This document shows positions 44,874 through 53,566 of a stretch of DNA of 64,000 nucleotides, in pieces. The notes below the pieces were generated by a model. The model searched no databases and had not been told where the DNA came from. It was given only the letters and a program-made list of their open reading frames with translations. The position numbers and the translations under genes were made by a program. This DNA is from Helicobacter apodemus (GTDB lineage: Bacteria; Campylobacterota; Campylobacteria; Campylobacterales; Helicobacteraceae): assembly GCF_000765745.2 (NCBI RefSeq), contig NZ_JRPC02000006.1, positions 23,670-87,669 of the forward strand. Reading direction: 5' to 3'. Every line of letters starts with the position of its first letter. Within the stretch, counting starts at the first letter, position 1.

Positions 44874-46964
44874 TTATACTTTCTTGACATAGCTGCTTAA
44901 AATATTGCGTATAGAACCCCCAAAGTTTATTTTTAATTTTGTTTCTTTGCCGCTTTTGGTAATTTCCAAGATTCTTCCTGCACCAAAAATTTTATGGAAG
45001 ATACAATCCCCTTTTTTAAAGTTACTATCATTTTCTAGAGTTTTTAATGAATATTTAGAATTTTTGGGGTAAATAACTTCACATTCTTCTAAAAATCTAG
45101 AGGGTGAAATATTGGCACGATTGCCTTTGTAAAATCTTGAATCTACATAGCTTAAATAAAGCTCTTTTTTTGCCCTTGTGAAAGCAACATAGCCTAATCT
45201 TCGCTCTTCTTCTAAATTACTATATTCTTTAATCATAGGGAAGAATCCCTCTTCAAGCCCGATGATAAAAACATAGTCAAATTCTAAGCCCTTACTAGAA
45301 TGCACGCTCATACAATTTATGCCTTTGATTCCTTTAGATTGTTGCCGCATTTCTACATCTTCTTGGTCGCTTCTTAAAGCTAACTCATTTAAAAAATCTT
45401 CTAATTCCATAAGGGGATTATGTTTGTGATATTCTCTATAAATTCCATAAAATTCTTGGATATTACTCACTCTTTCAACTTCTTCATTGCTTTTATTAAA
45501 GGATTCACAAAACCCTATTTTAGACTCAAAAATATCAAGAAAATCTTGAGGGGAATCTTTAAGGTATTTTTGCAAGGATTCTAAAGTATTAAAAAACTCT
45601 TTTAGGTTTGTTAGGGTTTTGTTCCCTAAGAGTGTTTCTAGGGTTACATCCTCTTTGTATAGCTGATAAATGCTGCAACTTTTTGCTTTTGCAAGAGATT
45701 TTAGTTTATCTATGGTGGTTTTGCCAATACCTCTTTTGGGTTTATTAATAATTCTCATTAAAGAGAAATCATCGTGGATATTGGTAAGAACTTGAAAATA
45801 ACTTAAAATATCTTTGATTTCACTGCGTTCATAAAAGCGGATAGTACCAACTAAGGTATAGGGGATTTTTTCACGATTAAATCCCTCTTCTAAAGAGCGA
45901 GAGAGTGCATTAAGTCTAAAGAGTATGGCAATGTTTTGTGCTTCCACTCCATTAGCTAAAAGCTTTTTAATGATTTTACAGAGATTTTTTACCTCCTCTA
46001 ACTCATCACTACTGTGTAGAATCTCAACAGCCTTTCCTTCTTCTAATGTGCTTCTCAGAATTTTTCCTAAACGTTCTTTATTTTTAGAAATAAGGTTATT
46101 AGCAGCTTCTAAGATTTTTTTGCTAGAGCGATAATTTTCTTCTAGTTTAATCATTTGGGCATTTCTAAAATGCTGTGTGAAGTTTAAAATATTTTGGATA
46201 TTCGCACCACGCCAGCTATAAATACTTTGGTCATCATCCCCAACAACACAAATATTTTGGTGTGTAAAGCACAGATGTTTTAAAAGTAAATATTGAATCT
46301 CATTTGTATCTTGGTATTCATCAACCATAATATATTGGTATTTATGGCTAATTTCCTTAGCAATTTCTGGAAATTTTTGGAGAATTTCAAGTGGCAAAAG
46401 TAGTAAATCATCAAAATCAACTCTATTATTTTGTAAAAGAAAATCTTGGTAGTCTAAATAGATTTTTGCGATTTGTTTATAAGTTGGGCTATAAGCATTT
46501 TCTATAGCTTCTTGTGGGCTAATTTGGGAGTTTTTATAGCGGGATATTTCACTAAGTAATAAAGGTATAGGGAATAGGTTGTTATTGAATGTTTTGAGGA
46601 TTTTTTTGGTATCTTCTCTATCAGTTAGCGTGAAATTATTTTTACGCTCTAAGTAGTGAATATGAAACTTTAAAAATAATAGCCCAAATTTATGAAAGGT
46701 GCAAAGCAGTGGAGGGTGAGGGGTAGTATTTTCTATCATATCTAAAGCCCTTTTTTGCATTTCAAAAGCGGCTTTATTGGTGAAAGTTAGCGTAAGGGTA
46801 TCACTAGGCGGAATTCCAATTTCATCAATTAAATACGCAAGCCTTGTTGTAATGGTTTTTGTTTTGCCACTTCCTGCTCCTGCTAAAATAAGCAATGCCC
46901 CCTCTATGGTTTTAACGGCTTTTTGTTGGGAGGGATTGAGTTGTTGTAGAAGTTTTTTTTGCAT
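44874..46964 (-). CDS. uvrD: UvrD/PcrA-type DNA helicase
   Basis: A 696-residue superfamily 1A helicase. Walker A AGAGSGKT ends at residue 35; TLTFTNKAAFEMQKR (Ia), VDEYQDTNEIQ (II), GDDDQSIYSWRGA (III), LEENYRSS (IV), MSVHSSKGLEFDYVF (V) and EERRLGYVAFTRAKKEL (VI) are all present. The C-terminus carries a GDCIFHKIFGAGRIL Tudor-like block seen in UvrD/PcrA. It acts in nucleotide excision and mismatch-type repair and in clearing replication obstacles. A second, different SF1A gene (rep) is at 61668. The LysR gene diverges upstream. Confidence 0.92.
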   Translation of the reverse strand: MQKKLLQQLNPSQQKAVKTIEGALLILAGAGSGKTKTITTRLAYLIDEIGIPPSDTLTLTFTNKAAFEMQKRALDMIENTTPHPPLLCTFHKFGLLFLKFHIHYLERKNNFTLTDREDTKKILKTFNNNLFPIPLLLSEISRYKNSQISPQEAIENAYSPTYKQIAKIYLDYQDFLLQNNRVDFDDLLLLPLEILQKFPEIAKEISHKYQYIMVDEYQDTNEIQYLLLKHLCFTHQNICVVGDDDQSIYSWRGANIQNILNFTQHFRNAQMIKLEENYRSSKKILEAANNLISKNKERLGKILRSTLEEGKAVEILHSSDELEEVKNLCKIIKKLLANGVEAQNIAILFRLNALSRSLEEGFNREKIPYTLVGTIRFYERSEIKDILSYFQVLTNIHDDFSLMRIINKPKRGIGKTTIDKLKSLAKAKSCSIYQLYKEDVTLETLLGNKTLTNLKEFFNTLESLQKYLKDSPQDFLDIFESKIGFCESFNKSNEEVERVSNIQEFYGIYREYHKHNPLMELEDFLNELALRSDQEDVEMRQQSKGIKGINCMSVHSSKGLEFDYVFIIGLEEGFFPMIKEYSNLEEERRLGYVAFTRAKKELYLSYVDSRFYKGNRANISPSRFLEECEVIYPKNSKYSLKTLENDSNFKKGDCIFHKIFGAGRILEITKSGKETKLKINFGGSIRNILSSYVKKV

Positions 46965-47029
46965 AAGTAGCCTTGTAAAAAAGTTACAAATATTTTAATA
47001 AATTATAACAATAAAGTATTAATATTTTA

Positions 47030-47035
47030 TATAAT
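47030..47035 (+). promoter_or_regulatory. candidate -10 box of the LysR gene
   Basis: TATAAT in a very AT-rich stretch between the divergent uvrD and lysR genes. A start site near 47042 would give a leader of about 58 bases containing the G11 tract. Confidence 0.4.
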
Positions 47036-47083
47036 AATGATGTTATGATATACTATATATATCTTGGTAAATTTTTTGAGTTC

Positions 47084-47094
47084 GGGGGGGGGGG
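47084..47094 (+). repeat. poly-G tract of eleven G, five bases before the LysR start codon
   Basis: This is the longest G/C homopolymer seen in the window, in an AT-rich context, and is typical of phase-variable loci in Helicobacter and Campylobacter. It sits where a ribosome-binding site would be for the ATG at 47100. With eleven G, an N-terminal extension from TTG 47064 is in frame; with nine or twelve, the ATG at 47044 would be in frame instead. Confidence 0.85.
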
Positions 47095-47099
47095 CGTTT

Positions 47100-48008
47100 A
47101 TGTTAAGAGATTTTGAAAAATTACAAACTTTTATGATTGTGGCTCAAGAGAAAAGTATTTCAAAAGCTTCTATGAAAGTAGGCATCTCACAACCAGCAGT
47201 TACTCAGCACATTAAAATTATTGAATCTTATTTTAATACAAAGATGATTTATCGTAAGAAAAATGGAGTTTTGCTTACAAAAGATGGTGAAAGTCTTTTT
47301 TGGATTTTAGTAAAGCTTAATAAGACTTTAAAGGATTACCAAAAAGAGATGGTGATGATGATTAAACGTTGTGAAACGATAAAAATAGCTTGTTCTTACA
47401 CCGTTGGAAAATTTATCTTACCTCAGTGTTTTACAGAAGTTAAAAGTAATATTTATCCTAATATTGAACATTATGTGGCGACTTCTGTAGAGGCTATTCA
47501 CGATTTGCAAAATAAGAAATGTGAAATAGCTATTGTAGAATCCCCTTTCTTTAAAGAGAATATTATTTATAGGGAATGGCTTGAAGATGAATTGGTTTTA
47601 GTTTGTAATAAACCTTTAGAGCGAATTGTTAAAGGGGAAGATTTGTATTCCTATAATTGGGTTGGTTTAAATCCTCAAACGCAAACTGCAAGGATTATAA
47701 AAAAGCATTTAGATAAATTATCCATTAAAAGTGATAAATTAAAAATCTCATTAGAATTTGATAAACTCTCTGAGATTAAAGATTTCTTGATTTCTCAAGT
47801 AGAAGGCAAAGACATATATGTTGGTTTTTTACCTTATTTGCATATTCAAAATGAATTGAAAAACAGGATGCTTTATACTCGTAGCGTAAGAGGTTTAAAA
47901 CTAAGAAGAAAAATGTTTTTAGCTTTTCCAAAACATAAAAAGAATGATTCATTAATTAAAAATATTAGCCATCATATTATCTTTAATACTGCAATTTCAA
48001 TGTATTAA
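47100..48008 (+). CDS. LysR-family transcriptional regulator, probably phase-variable
   Basis: A 302-residue LTTR from the ATG at 47100: winged HTH at about 5-62 (ISKASMKVGISQPAVTQHI) and an effector domain from about 80 to 290 (IKIACSYTVGKFILP, EIAIVESPF). The frame stays open upstream to a TTG at 47064 through the G11 tract (SSGGGAF), but LTTRs normally begin near the chosen ATG. No other ribosome-binding site is visible; the G run itself could pair with the anti-Shine-Dalgarno sequence. Tract-length change could therefore tune translation. Targets and ligand are unknown. Its end overlaps the convergent metallopeptidase gene by four bases. Confidence 0.86.
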   Translation: MLRDFEKLQTFMIVAQEKSISKASMKVGISQPAVTQHIKIIESYFNTKMIYRKKNGVLLTKDGESLFWILVKLNKTLKDYQKEMVMMIKRCETIKIACSYTVGKFILPQCFTEVKSNIYPNIEHYVATSVEAIHDLQNKKCEIAIVESPFFKENIIYREWLEDELVLVCNKPLERIVKGEDLYSYNWVGLNPQTQTARIIKKHLDKLSIKSDKLKISLEFDKLSEIKDFLISQVEGKDIYVGFLPYLHIQNELKNRMLYTRSVRGLKLRRKMFLAFPKHKKNDSLIKNISHHIIFNTAISMY

Positions 48009-48697
48009 TTTTTAAAAATTCTTTTATAGAGATAAAGATTGAAAGAATGATTTTTCCTAAACCATAAATGGATATTTTTAGGGTTTTTATCATAAGTTAA
48101 AACAAGATCCCAAAACTCTTTTTGGTGATGTGGATATTTGATATGTGCTAATTCGTGTATAACAACAGAATCAATGAGTGCTTTTGGAATTAAGCTAAGT
48201 TTTAAGCTAAAGCGGATTTTGTGAGACTTGCTATAGCAGCAACCTAGTTGTCTAATACTTTTTCCATAGGTGATTTGGCTAGGATAGAGATTCATTAAAG
48301 AGCACCAATGTTGAAGTGATAGTTGGATATAAGAGTGGAGTTCTTTTTGGTAGAATTCCTGCAATTTAGTTTTAATGGTTAAAGAGGGTGTGGTAGTGGA
48401 TATAAATTCCTGCCAGAGTTTTTGAATAGAAGTATCTTTAAAGTCAATCCATTCGCCAAAAAGGAATATTTTTTCTTCTAAGAGGGTATAGGTTATTTGA
48501 CTTTGGAAATTTATTTGGGTAGCAATCCACTCTTTGTTGTCTTGTAAGAAATTTAAACATTCTTTCTCACTAATATGTTTGGGGGCTGTTAGTAGGAGTG
48601 TAGAAAAATCTTTAAACCGCAAACGCAAATATTTGTAATTACGATTTTTGATAATTTTGAGATGGCAATTAGGAGGAACAATATTTTTAATATTCAT
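48005..48697 (-). CDS. YgjP-type (DUF45) zinc metallopeptidase-like protein
   Basis: About 230 residues from the ATG at 48697; a TTG start five codons earlier is also possible, and neither has a clear ribosome-binding site. The C-terminal part carries the zinc motif HELAH (181-185) followed by YPHHQKEFWDLV, and LGCCYSKSHKIRFSLKLSLIP before it, as in the WLM/YgjP family. The cytosolic substrate is unknown. It overlaps the end of the upstream periplasmic-protein gene by 11 bases, so they are probably co-transcribed. Confidence 0.84.
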   Translation of the reverse strand: MNIKNIVPPNCHLKIIKNRNYKYLRLRFKDFSTLLLTAPKHISEKECLNFLQDNKEWIATQINFQSQITYTLLEEKIFLFGEWIDFKDTSIQKLWQEFISTTTPSLTIKTKLQEFYQKELHSYIQLSLQHWCSLMNLYPSQITYGKSIRQLGCCYSKSHKIRFSLKLSLIPKALIDSVVIHELAHIKYPHHQKEFWDLVLTYDKNPKNIHLWFRKNHSFNLYLYKRIFKN

Positions 48698-49919
48698 AGT
48701 TAATAGGAACAAATCGATTATTTTTAGGGGTTAATATATCAATTTTATATTCTACTTGATTGTTTTTTATGGCTTCTTTGAAATAGGCTTTGGCATTAGG
48801 AATATTTTGTAAGTAAAAGTATTCAATCCCATAAGCAGTAGAATAGTTAATCCAATCATATTCTAAATCTGCATTGAGTAATTTTGCTTCTTCAACAAGT
48901 AGTGAATCAGACTTTGCAATGGAGTTTGCAATATACATATTATTCCTATCTTTTTCTTGAGTAATAGAGAGGAGGCTTGGGTTATAATTAATTTGTGTAG
49001 AGTAGATACCATTAATCTTTATATCATTATAAGTAATTTGTGAGAGAATAATACTTGAATGTGTGATGGGGGTATTGAGAAAAATTTTTGAATCTTTAAG
49101 TAGGGGTTGGATAGTCTTAATTTCTTTAGGGAATGTTGTAGCGCTCTTAGGATTAAAAGCATTAGAGTAAATAGTGCCTAAATTGTATTTTAGGACATAT
49201 TCATTCATTTGGCTTCCAATATAACCTTCATCATAGAAACTTATAACTTTTGTGGAGTTGGGATTTAAAGCAGAGAGTTTTTCTATTTGTTTCTCATAGC
49301 TAATGCCTCCATAGATAATATTTGGCATAAGCGGTTCTGTAATTTGAGAGGAATGTACGCTAGGGATATAAATAGGTATTTGGGTTTTTAAATGATTGAT
49401 ATTATTAGCCCCTACATAGGTTAATATGGCTATGATTTGCTTATACCCTTTAGCTGTAATTGTATTTATAGTATTTTCTAAATCCTCTAAGGATTCGCTT
49501 TTGCTATCAAAAACTTCAAAATTAAAGGGTTGGTTACGATTAAATAGGTAGCTTAAGATAACATTGGTCGAAGAGATTGAATATCGCCCAATAGTTTTTT
49601 TAGGAAAGAGTAGGGCAATTTGGATTAAAGCGGATTTTTGAATATCTAAAAAATAAGGAATAGAGGCAATTTCTAATTCCATTGAGAGAGATTTTGCATT
49701 GGTAAGTAATTCTTCATTGGTGTTATTTTTATTAACATTGGCTAAAAAAGAGAAAATTTGTCCTTTTTGTAAATATTCTTTGAGGCAGGCTTTAGAGCAG
49801 GTTTGAATTTCAATGTTGAGAATTTCAGTTTTTGGTGTGGGGAGTGGGGAAGGGTATTTACCAGCAGCTAATATTAAACTTGGCAATAGGCTTAATAATA
49901 ATGTTGTAAATAATCTCAT
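48687..49919 (-). CDS. periplasmic protein of unknown function
   Basis: A 410-residue exported protein with a clear signal peptide (MRLFTTLLLSLLPSLILAAG). The central part (about 150-320) shows alternating strands and helices with VISFYDEGYIGSQMNEY, resembling a periplasmic-binding-protein fold such as the C-terminal domain of LpoA-type PBP activators. The end (NIPNAKAYFKEAIKNNQ) is helical and TPR-like. There is no lipobox Cys at the cleavage site. The neighbours, by overlap, are the UDG-like gene upstream (four bases) and the metallopeptidase downstream. No function can be assigned. Confidence 0.7.
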   Translation of the reverse strand: MRLFTTLLLSLLPSLILAAGKYPSPLPTPKTEILNIEIQTCSKACLKEYLQKGQIFSFLANVNKNNTNEELLTNAKSLSMELEIASIPYFLDIQKSALIQIALLFPKKTIGRYSISSTNVILSYLFNRNQPFNFEVFDSKSESLEDLENTINTITAKGYKQIIAILTYVGANNINHLKTQIPIYIPSVHSSQITEPLMPNIIYGGISYEKQIEKLSALNPNSTKVISFYDEGYIGSQMNEYVLKYNLGTIYSNAFNPKSATTFPKEIKTIQPLLKDSKIFLNTPITHSSIILSQITYNDIKINGIYSTQINYNPSLLSITQEKDRNNMYIANSIAKSDSLLVEEAKLLNADLEYDWINYSTAYGIEYFYLQNIPNAKAYFKEAIKNNQVEYKIDILTPKNNRFVPINYEY

Positions 49920-50551
49920 AAATATCCTTTAAGTGTTAGAAATTCTTGGTGTGCTTGGATTTTTAATTGTGGTTGCCTTAATAGTTGGGTTAAGGAAAAA
50001 GTCGGAAATAAAAGAAAGTCTCCCCATTTTAAGGGTTTTCCCTGTAGGTTTTCATAAGGTGTTTTGTTGTCGCAAAAGAACTCATAAACTTCTTGTCCTA
50101 ACAAAACAATAAGCTTATTCTCTGAAAATTCTAATTGCTTGAAAAGATAGCTTTTGCAAGATTGGTAGCATTGGTGTTGAGAGATTTTAGGTATCTCACA
50201 TTTTAAAAGTGACAAGATTGATACTTCTTTTAGAGAAAGTAATAAGACATTTTCAATAATTTTTTTTAGCATTTGTGAGTTTTTGGAGGTAAAACGTAGT
50301 TGTATATCTAAAATAGGATTTAAACTTAAAAAAGTAATTTTAGATTTTAGATTATAAAGTCCTATATGAGGTATAGACGATTTTTGTGGACAGAGTTGGC
50401 ATTCTTGGATAAGTTTTTGTAGGTTTGCGGGATTGTTAATTTTAAAAGAATCTTGAGTATATATTGGAGGTTGGGGATTACAATATTTTACGCCTAATGC
50501 TCGGAGTAAATAGAGTTTTTTTAAGGTTAAAAGTGTGTGAAGTGTTTGCAC
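49916..50551 (-). CDS. uracil-DNA-glycosylase superfamily protein (family 4-like, Fe-S)
   Basis: A 211-residue protein with the sequence IGLYNLKSKITFLSLNPILD where family 4 UDGs have the GEAPG motif, LSLLKCEIP after it, and IVLLGQEVYEFF plus FPTFSLTQLLRQP towards the end. Four cysteines, Cys51, Cys54, Cys118 and Cys132, are spaced as in the Fe-S cluster of family 4 enzymes. The catalytic loops are divergent, so activity is uncertain. It overlaps the periplasmic-protein gene by four bases. A DNA-repair role is inferred. Confidence 0.62.
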   Translation of the reverse strand: MQTLHTLLTLKKLYLLRALGVKYCNPQPPIYTQDSFKINNPANLQKLIQECQLCPQKSSIPHIGLYNLKSKITFLSLNPILDIQLRFTSKNSQMLKKIIENVLLLSLKEVSILSLLKCEIPKISQHQCYQSCKSYLFKQLEFSENKLIVLLGQEVYEFFCDNKTPYENLQGKPLKWGDFLLFPTFSLTQLLRQPQLKIQAHQEFLTLKGYL

Positions 50552-50626
50552 AAGAATCCTAATTTTTAAAATAATAAAATTTAAGAAATTATAAAATAAA
50601 AAGATTAAAGGTAGATAAGGAAATAA

Positions 50627-50644
50627 GAGGAATGTTTTTTGCTT
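50627..50644 (+). promoter_or_regulatory. sigma-54 (RpoN) promoter for the EF-hand gene
   Basis: The sequence AGGAATGTTTTTTGCTTG has GG at 50629-50630 and GC at 50641-50642, exactly ten bases apart, and agrees with the Helicobacter RpoN consensus (GGAA then TTGCTT). Transcription would start near 50654, giving a leader of about 48 bases before the ATG at 50702. Confidence 0.7.
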
Positions 50645-50701
50645 GTTTATGTGTAAAGGAATTAGAAATTATCAAAGGATAGAGTATATAGGGAGAAACT
50701 A

Positions 50702-51865
50702 ATGTATTCTGTCGATTCTAGAAGTGGATATGCTTCTTACGCTAATGGTTTTAGCGGTGATAGAAATAATCAACTTAGTATAACTTCTTTTGAAGATAAA
50801 TATCTTCAAAAGAAGAAATTTATTCAAGAGGCTCTCCACAACTCTAAGGGGGAGGGTGTTGCTTTAGCAAATGCTACAAATAATGTTGTAGATAATGCCT
50901 TAAAAAAGGGTAGTATAGATTCTAAAATAGATGGGTTTAGTTATCATCAAACAAATTCTAATAATGCCCTACTAGAGCCTATACAAACGCAAGAAAATAA
51001 AGAGGCTATTAAGAATATTTTTGAAAAGTCTTTTATCGCAACTAATGATTCTAAACCACAAAATATAAGTGAAGAGATATTAAAAGCTTATAATCCTTTA
51101 GAGACAAAGGGTGAGGATATTCCTCAAAATGCAGTGAGTTTTGTAGATGAAGTGAGTGGAAAAACTATTTATGTTCCACTTAATGAAGCAAACGCTAAAC
51201 GATTAAATGAGAAATTTGGAAGTTTAGAGAAAGCAAATAGCTATGTAAAGGGTTGGTATTATGATGCTGCTTATAAGGTGGGTTATTTAAGTGGGGATAG
51301 TGATGGGAATGGAAGCATTAGTATTGATGAGGGTATTCATTTAAAGAGTCTTGTTTCAGTTATAAACTCAAAATATTATTCTATTGCAGAGAGCATACCA
51401 GCAAGAGAGGAAGAGCAAAAAAGATTTTTAGAGCAAATAGGCTTTATTGATAATTTAGCAGATTTTATTAACCACTCTATTACTCAAGATATTAATTTAG
51501 ATGGTGATTTAAGTCTCAAAGAGGTAATGAGTGGAGATAATGAAATGGTGTTATTTGTCGCTAAAAATTTGCATACCTCAGAGATTACCGATATTTTTGT
51601 GATAAAGCATTTCAATTTTTCATCAGCGGGATTTAGTTTTGATGACTTTCTCTTAAATCTTATTGGGAATAATCAAGGTAGTATCAATGTAGATGAGAAA
51701 AAAGATATAAGTTTAGAGACTATAAAGGTAGATGAGATTGATAAATGGATAAGAGGTGCTAAAAAATCTAAGGACAAGAAGCATTTAAGCTTCCTAAGTA
51801 GTGCAGAGCAAACGAAATTATTAAAAGCTGATGCAATTTTAGTGAATTTGTTAAAGAGTAGTTAA
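50702..51865 (+). CDS. EF-hand calcium-binding protein, probably in the RpoN (flagellar) regulon
   Basis: A 387-residue protein with two textbook EF-hand loops: DSDGNGSISIDE (199-210) and DINLDGDLSLKE (263-274), with acidic ligands at positions 1, 3, 5 and 12. It has no signal peptide or membrane segment. The N-terminal 120 residues are Ser/Asn/Gln-rich and look disordered, as in substrates of flagellar-type export. GGGAGAAA precedes the ATG, and a near-perfect sigma-54 promoter lies 58 bases further up. It is monocistronic. I do not recognise the family; a flagellum-linked or flagellum-exported calcium sensor is the working idea. Confidence 0.8.
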   Translation: MYSVDSRSGYASYANGFSGDRNNQLSITSFEDKYLQKKKFIQEALHNSKGEGVALANATNNVVDNALKKGSIDSKIDGFSYHQTNSNNALLEPIQTQENKEAIKNIFEKSFIATNDSKPQNISEEILKAYNPLETKGEDIPQNAVSFVDEVSGKTIYVPLNEANAKRLNEKFGSLEKANSYVKGWYYDAAYKVGYLSGDSDGNGSISIDEGIHLKSLVSVINSKYYSIAESIPAREEEQKRFLEQIGFIDNLADFINHSITQDINLDGDLSLKEVMSGDNEMVLFVAKNLHTSEITDIFVIKHFNFSSAGFSFDDFLLNLIGNNQGSINVDEKKDISLETIKVDEIDKWIRGAKKSKDKKHLSFLSSAEQTKLLKADAILVNLLKSS

Positions 51866-51969
51866 GTTGGATTATAAATCTTTAGTTGTAGAGATTATAG
51901 TATTTTTGTTAATAATAGGAATTCTCTTACTCTATAAAAGAAAATTAAAAGATTAATTTTTCTTTATAT

Positions 51970-52539
51970 TTATTGGAGAATATAAGCTTTGATGATTTTT
52001 TGCTCTTTAAGGGGCTTATCTTGTGTGTTAGTGGGGGTATATTCTATTTTTCTTAGAGTCTTGAAGCTTTCTTCTTGATTTTCTTTGCTAATTTCCCCAA
52101 AAATAGTATGTAGTCCATTTAGATGGGGTGTTTTTGTTGTGGTAATGAAAAATTGACTACCATTAGTATTAGCCCCTGCATTTGCCATAGCAAGTATTCC
52201 TGCTTTATCAAAGGTATAACCTTGCACTATCTCATCTTCAAAATCTTGTCCCCAAATAGATTCTCCACCTCTGCCTGTCCCTGTTGGATCACCACCTTGA
52301 ATCATAAATTTACGAATAGTGCGATGGAATATTGTCCCATTATAATACCCATTGTTAATATGCGTTACAAAATTTTCTACAGCCTTAGGAGCAACTTGTG
52401 GGAATAAATCTAAAGTAATTTTTCCAGCAGTGGTTTCTAAAATGGCTTGGATTTTCTTAGAATCTTCTGCATTAATAGAGTATTCTAAGAGTATAAAAAG
52501 AGATAATATCTTAAATAAAAAGAGAATTGACACTTTCAT
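51970..52539 (-). CDS. ppiA: periplasmic cyclophilin-type peptidyl-prolyl isomerase
   Basis: A 189-residue cyclophilin read from the ATG at 52539, which has AGAAGGA nine bases upstream; an earlier start at 52569 is less likely. A signal peptide (MKVSILFLFKILSLFILL...) sends it to the periplasm. The PPIase domain has FHRTIRKFMIQGGDPTGTG, GILAMANAG and GSQFFITT, covering the catalytic Arg and Phe. It overlaps the end of prs by 29 bases, so it is expressed from the prs transcript. It may help outer-membrane protein folding. Confidence 0.9.
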   Translation of the reverse strand: MKVSILFLFKILSLFILLEYSINAEDSKKIQAILETTAGKITLDLFPQVAPKAVENFVTHINNGYYNGTIFHRTIRKFMIQGGDPTGTGRGGESIWGQDFEDEIVQGYTFDKAGILAMANAGANTNGSQFFITTTKTPHLNGLHTIFGEISKENQEESFKTLRKIEYTPTNTQDKPLKEQKIIKAYILQ

Positions 52540-53440
52540 TTTTATTAATCCTTCTAATAACTTCTGCAAATAAAGGAGCTACGCTTAAAACTTTGATTTT
52601 AGGGGAAGCGATTTTAAGTGGAATGGTATCTGTAACAATAACTTCATCAATTTGGCTTTTCTCAATTTTTTCATAAGCCTCACCGCTAAAGACAGCGTGA
52701 GTTCCTAATGCAATTACGCTTGTCGCTCCTTTTTCTTTAAAAGCTGAAGCGGCTTTTACCATTGTTCCAGCTGTATCAATAATATCATCAATTAAAATAA
52801 CATTTTTATCCCTTACGTTCCCAATAACATTCATCACTTCACTTTCATTAGCTTTCTCTCTCCGTTTATCAATGAGGACGATTTCTAATCCTAAGAGTTT
52901 AGCGAAATATCTAGCTCTTGCAACTCCTCCTATATCCGGACTTGCGATAATGGCATTTTGCAGATTTTTTGATCGGATATAGTCTTGGAATATCACAGAA
53001 CCATAAAGATTATCTACAGGAATATCAAAAAAACCTTGTATTTGACCAGCGTGTAAATCCATAGTAACAAGTCTAGTAATACCTGCTCTTTGGAGCAGGT
53101 CAGCGACTAATTTTGCAGTAATTGGGACTCTAGGTTCAGCTTTTCTATCTTGTCTTGCATAGCCAAAATAAGGCATAATCACATTGATACAATTAACAGA
53201 ACTTCTTTTTAAGGCATCAATGATAATGAAAAGCTCCATTAAATTATCATTTGCAGGAGCGCAGGTTGGTTGGATTACAAATACATCTTTTCCCCTAACA
53301 CTCTCACAAAGTCTTATACTAATCTCTCCATCACTAAAGCGACTAATTTCAGCTTCTGCTAATGTTATGTTTAAATTATCCGCAACATCTTTAGAGAAGT
53401 TAGGGTGTGCACTTCCTGTAAAAATTTTAAAATCTTGCAT
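52511..53440 (-). CDS. prs: ribose-phosphate pyrophosphokinase
   Basis: A 309-residue PRPP synthetase supplying PRPP for nucleotides, His and Trp. Visible motifs are FTGSAHPNFSKDVA at the N-terminus, the flexible loop PYFGYARQDRKAEPR, the MDLHAGQIQGFF region, KRREKANE, and the PRPP loop DDIIDTAGTM. Length is normal. The gene overlaps the start of the cyclophilin gene. Confidence 0.96.
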   Translation of the reverse strand: MQDFKIFTGSAHPNFSKDVADNLNITLAEAEISRFSDGEISIRLCESVRGKDVFVIQPTCAPANDNLMELFIIIDALKRSSVNCINVIMPYFGYARQDRKAEPRVPITAKLVADLLQRAGITRLVTMDLHAGQIQGFFDIPVDNLYGSVIFQDYIRSKNLQNAIIASPDIGGVARARYFAKLLGLEIVLIDKRREKANESEVMNVIGNVRDKNVILIDDIIDTAGTMVKAASAFKEKGATSVIALGTHAVFSGEAYEKIEKSQIDEVIVTDTIPLKIASPKIKVLSVAPLFAEVIRRINKNESVNSLFI

Positions 53441-53566
53441 AAAATGCCTTTTTAGAGAAATAAAGTTGTAATTATAAACTTTTAAAACTTTGAAAAGTAA
53501 AAAATTGGAATTATTTATAAAGATTTTTAAAATTAGTGTATGATTAGGTATTTAATAAGGGTAAAT

